Assembly (NCBI GenBank): GCA_029213105.1
Contig: JARGNS010000126.1
Span: 1-8,746 of the forward strand
DNA: 8,746 nucleotides
Source: Planctomycetota bacterium
Lineage (GTDB): Bacteria; Planctomycetota; PLA2; JAEUHO01
Direction: 5' to 3'
Position numbers and translations under genes: made by a program. The stretch's first letter is position 1, and each line of letters begins with the position of its first letter. The notes below the pieces were generated by a model that saw only the letters and a program-made list of their open reading frames with translations, ran no database searches and was not told the DNA's origin. Shown here piece by piece: positions 6,782 to 8,746 of this stretch.

Positions 6782-8083
6782 CTAGGGATACGTTCGGGCC
6801 ATGGTCCGGGCGTAGGGAGCCGCCTCGCGGATGTGCCCCAGGTCGCAGATCCACGACACGACGCGCTCCAGCCCCATCCCGAAGCCCGCGGACGGGTTGG
6901 CGCCGTAGCGGCGGAGGTCCAGGTACCACTCGTAGGCCTCCTTGGGGAGGCCGTGCTCGGCGATCTTGGCCTCGAGGTAGGCGAGGTCGCTGGAGCGCTC
7001 GCCGCCCCCGATGATCTCGCCGTAGCCCTCGGGCGCGATCATGTCGCAGCCGAGCACCACCTCCGGCTGCGCCGGGTCGGGGCGCATGTAGAACGCCTTG
7101 ATCTTGGTGGGGAAGCGGTGGACGAGGATCGGACGGTCGAAGGCCGTGGTGACCAGGTCCTCCTGGGGAGCACCGAAGTCCTCGCCCCACGGGATCTCGG
7201 CGTCCGTGCCCTCGAGCTGCTTGAGTGCGTCCGTGTAGCTGAGGCGCGGGAACGGCGGAATGCACGACTCGAGCTTGGAGACGTCGCGCTCGAGGGCGTC
7301 GAGCTCGGGTCGGCAGTTCGTGAGGACGCGCTCGATCACGTGCGCGATCAGCGACTCCATCACGTCCATGGACTCCTCGAGGTCGGCGAAGGCCATCTCG
7401 GGCTCGAGCATCCAGAACTCGGTCAGGTGCCGGCGGGTCTTGGACTTCTCCGCGCGGAACGTGGGGCCGAAGCAGTAGACGTCACCCAGGGCCTGGGCGG
7501 CGGCTTCCATGTGGAGCTGGCCGGTCTGCGAGAGGTAGACCGTCTCGCCGAAGTACTCGACGGGGACGAGCGTCGCGGTGCCCTCGGCCGCGGCGCTGTT
7601 GAAGATCGGCGCGTCGACACAGGTGAAGCCCCGGCCGTCCAGGTGGTCTCGGCAGGCGCGGATGATCTCGGCACGGATGCGCAGCGTGGCCTGCGGTCGA
7701 CGGCTGCGCAGCCAGATGTGTCGGTTGTCCATCAGGAAGCCGACGCCGTGCTCCTTCTTGCCGATGGGGAACTCCGCCACGGCGGCGTTCAGCACCTGGA
7801 AGTCCTGGGCCGCGAGCTCGACGCCCCCGGCCTGGCGGGCGTCTTCCTTGACCTCGCCACGGACGATGACGGTGCTCTCGAAGGGCACGTGGCCGGCGGC
7901 CGCGAGCTGCTCTTCGGGCACGTTGCCCTTCTTGACGACGACCTGGGTGGAGCCGGTGCCGTCATCCAGCTGCAGGAAGTGCAGCTTGGAGCCGGAGGAG
8001 CGGCGGCGGCGAACCCAGCCGCAGAGGAGAACGGTCTCGCCAACGTGGTCGGCGAGGGAACGAATGCGCGTGCGGTCCTTCAT
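6782..8083 (-). CDS. asnS: Asparaginyl-tRNA synthetase
   Basis: This is a complete class II aminoacyl-tRNA synthetase of 433 residues that joins asparagine to tRNA-Asn in the cytoplasm. Residues about 1-105 form the OB-fold anticodon-binding domain (VLLCGWVRRRRSSGSKLHFLQ). Residues about 118-433 form the catalytic domain. It shows AAAEGTATL (164-172), SQTGQL (185-190), motif 2 FRAEKSKTRRHLTEFWMLEPE (209-229) and motif 3 GFGMGLERVVSW (400-411). The SQTGQL stretch and the FGPTFRAE, EFWMLEPE and GEIIGG signatures fit AsnRS rather than AspRS. The sequence recalls the shorter AsnRS form of Thermus type more than the longer E. coli form. The ATG at 8083 is preceded by AAGGGGG (8086-8092), a good ribosome site. 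It is the first gene of the minus-strand unit and is divergent from ruvA. Confidence in product is very high. Confidence 0.97.
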   Translation of the reverse strand: MKDRTRIRSLADHVGETVLLCGWVRRRRSSGSKLHFLQLDDGTGSTQVVVKKGNVPEEQLAAAGHVPFESTVIVRGEVKEDARQAGGVELAAQDFQVLNAAVAEFPIGKKEHGVGFLMDNRHIWLRSRRPQATLRIRAEIIRACRDHLDGRGFTCVDAPIFNSAAAEGTATLVPVEYFGETVYLSQTGQLHMEAAAQALGDVYCFGPTFRAEKSKTRRHLTEFWMLEPEMAFADLEESMDVMESLIAHVIERVLTNCRPELDALERDVSKLESCIPPFPRLSYTDALKQLEGTDAEIPWGEDFGAPQEDLVTTAFDRPILVHRFPTKIKAFYMRPDPAQPEVVLGCDMIAPEGYGEIIGGGERSSDLAYLEAKIAEHGLPKEAYEWYLDLRRYGANPSAGFGMGLERVVSWICDLGHIREAAPYARTMARTYP

Positions 8084-8085
8084 GG

Positions 8086-8092
8086 CCCCCTT
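8086..8092 (-). promoter_or_regulatory. Ribosome binding site of asnS
   Basis: The minus strand reads AAGGGGG, then CC, then the ATG at 8083. The AAGG core is about 5 nt from the start codon, which supports this start. Confidence 0.55.
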
Positions 8093-8109
8093 GTACCCGT
8101 TCTCGTTCT

Positions 8110-8127
8110 GGATCGTGGACCCGATCC
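8110..8127. promoter_or_regulatory. Inverted repeat in the asnS/ruvA divergent control region
   Basis: GGATCG (8110-8115) and CGATCC (8122-8127) form a perfect 6-bp inverted repeat with a 6-nt centre, TGGACC. It lies near the middle of the 80-nt region between the two divergent starts. It could be an operator for a dimeric regulator or a transcript hairpin; no known consensus was recognised. Confidence 0.35.
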
Positions 8128-8131
8128 CGGG

Positions 8132-8144
8132 AGGCCGTCGGCCT
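8132..8144. repeat. Second short inverted repeat upstream of ruvA
   Basis: AGGCC (8132-8136) and GGCCT (8140-8144) form a perfect 5-bp inverted repeat around GTC. The palindrome CCTGCAGG (8142-8149) overlaps its end. It is 20 nt before the ruvA start. Function is not known, and it may be chance. Confidence 0.3.
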
Positions 8145-8151
8145 GCAGGGC

Positions 8152-8157
8152 GATACT
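8152..8157 (+). promoter_or_regulatory. Possible -10 element of ruvA
   Basis: GATACT matches four of six bases of TATAAT and ends 6 nt before the ruvA ATG. No -35 box is visible at 16-18 nt upstream. If it is used, transcription would start at or near the ATG, giving an almost leaderless mRNA. This is weak evidence. Confidence 0.2.
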
Positions 8158-8163
8158 GGGGGC

Positions 8164-8746
8164 ATGTATGAGTCGATCCGAGGGACCTTGCTGCGCCGCG
8201 AGCCGGCCGTTGCCGTCGTGGAGGCGGCGGGGCTGGCCTACCGCGTCCACGTCCCGCTCTCCACCTCCGAGGGGCTTCCGCCGCCGGGCTCGGAGGTCAT
8301 CCTCTGCCTGCACCTGGCCGTGCGGGAGGACGAGTGGCGTCTCTACGGCTTTGCGCGGGAGGCGGAGCGATCCGTCTTCCAGTCCCTGCTGCGGGTGAAC
8401 GGGGTGGGGCCGGTCATGGCGTTGAGCCTGCTTTCGGGCTTCCGCCCGGACGAGTTCCGCAATGCGGTGGGGCAGGGCGACGTGAAGGCGCTGACGCGGG
8501 TGAAGGGCGTCGGCAAGAAGACGGCCGAGCGCATCATCGTGGAGCTGCGCGATGCGGTGGGGGCCATCGACCCGCTGGAGCTTGCGGGGGGTGGGGCCGA
8601 GAGCGGCCCGCGGCAGGATGCCGTCCGCGCCCTGGAGTCCCTCGGTCTCGATCCGGCGGAGGCGGCCAAGCGCGTGGCCAAGCACGCCGCCGACGCCGGC
8701 GACGAGCTCGACACCTCCGAGCTCATCCGCAAGGCGCTCCGAGGAT
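8164..8746 (+). CDS. ruvA: Holliday junction branch migration protein RuvA, 3' end cut
   Basis: An open frame runs from the ATG at 8164 to the window end with no stop; 194 codons are visible, close to the usual length of about 200. RuvA binds four-way junctions as a tetramer and loads the RuvB motor for branch migration in recombinational repair. Residues 1-63 form the OB-fold domain I (MYESIRGTLL, LAYRVHVPLS, EWRLYGFA). Two helix-hairpin-helix motifs follow, LLRVNGVGPVMALSLL (about 75-90) and LTRVKGVGKKTAERIIVELRD (110-130). After a Gly-rich linker, residues 151-194 form domain III, which contacts RuvB (DAVRALESLGLDPAEAAKRV). The start agrees with the conserved MxxSIRG beginning, although the ribosome site (GGGGG next to the ATG) is poor. 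ruvC is not directly upstream; ruvB may lie downstream outside the window. Confidence 0.96.
   Translation, partial: MYESIRGTLLRREPAVAVVEAAGLAYRVHVPLSTSEGLPPPGSEVILCLHLAVREDEWRLYGFAREAERSVFQSLLRVNGVGPVMALSLLSGFRPDEFRNAVGQGDVKALTRVKGVGKKTAERIIVELRDAVGAIDPLELAGGGAESGPRQDAVRALESLGLDPAEAAKRVAKHAADAGDELDTSELIRKALRG

Noticed and set aside
5644..7014. Plus-strand 456-codon open frame across moxR and the asnS end
   Set aside because: It is antisense to clear MoxR motifs and to the asnS C-terminus and shows no family signature.
8091..8119. TTGTAC as a -35 box for ruvA
   Set aside because: No -10-like hexamer occurs 16-18 nt downstream; the sequence there is GC-rich, and the bases overlap the asnS ribosome site.
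6833..8398. Plus-strand 521-codon open frame across asnS and into ruvA
   Set aside because: It is antisense to asnS and then out of frame with the well-supported ruvA, and it spans the divergent control region.
8080..8685. Minus-strand 201-codon frame over ruvA
   Set aside because: It is antisense to a gene with both helix-hairpin-helix motifs and shows no domain of its own.
1..8746. CRISPR array, tRNA, rRNA, transposase or attachment-site repeats
   Set aside because: I looked for regular repeats, cloverleaf-like patterns and transposase motifs and saw none; nearly all of the window is explained by the five genes.

Overview
The window is GC-rich (roughly two thirds G+C by eye) and carries five protein-coding genes: two cut by the window edges and three complete. 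No rRNA, tRNA, CRISPR array or insertion sequence was seen. Secreted Ig-like plus propeller proteins, a MoxR ATPase beside a membrane-anchored transglutaminase-like/TPR protein, and a bacterial housekeeping asnS and ruvA together suggest a free-living, perhaps aquatic, GC-rich Gram-negative bacterium. Planctomycetota is my best guess and Myxococcota an alternative; no phylogenetic marker could be compared here.

Layout. (1) 1-2043, plus strand: the 3' part of a large, acidic, probably secreted protein with an SbsA-type Ig-like domain and a degenerate beta-propeller, closed by a strong intrinsic terminator at 2116-2152. (2) 2153-2382: convergent non-coding space with no recognisable gene. (3) 2383-8083, minus strand: a three-gene unit read asnS, then moxR, then a 1070-residue anchored protein. 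The spacers are 64 nt and 84 nt (57 nt if the alternative GTG start of the last gene is used). (4) 8084-8163: a short divergent control region with two inverted repeats. (5) 8164 to the window end, plus strand: ruvA, open at the right edge with about 194 codons visible, so easily missed by a search that requires a stop codon.

How the genes may work together. AsnS charges tRNA-Asn and RuvA acts in Holliday-junction processing; both are housekeeping. The part with possible novelty is moxR plus its downstream partner. MoxR AAA+ ATPases are known to be encoded next to transglutaminase-like, TPR, DUF58 and VWA proteins, and are thought to act as chaperones for cell-envelope complexes. Here the usual DUF58 and VWA partners are absent. 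Their place is taken by one long anchored protein that carries a transglutaminase-like core with an atypical active site, four clustered cysteines and a long helical, TPR-like tail. The 64-nt asnS-moxR spacer is also rich in possible RNA stems.
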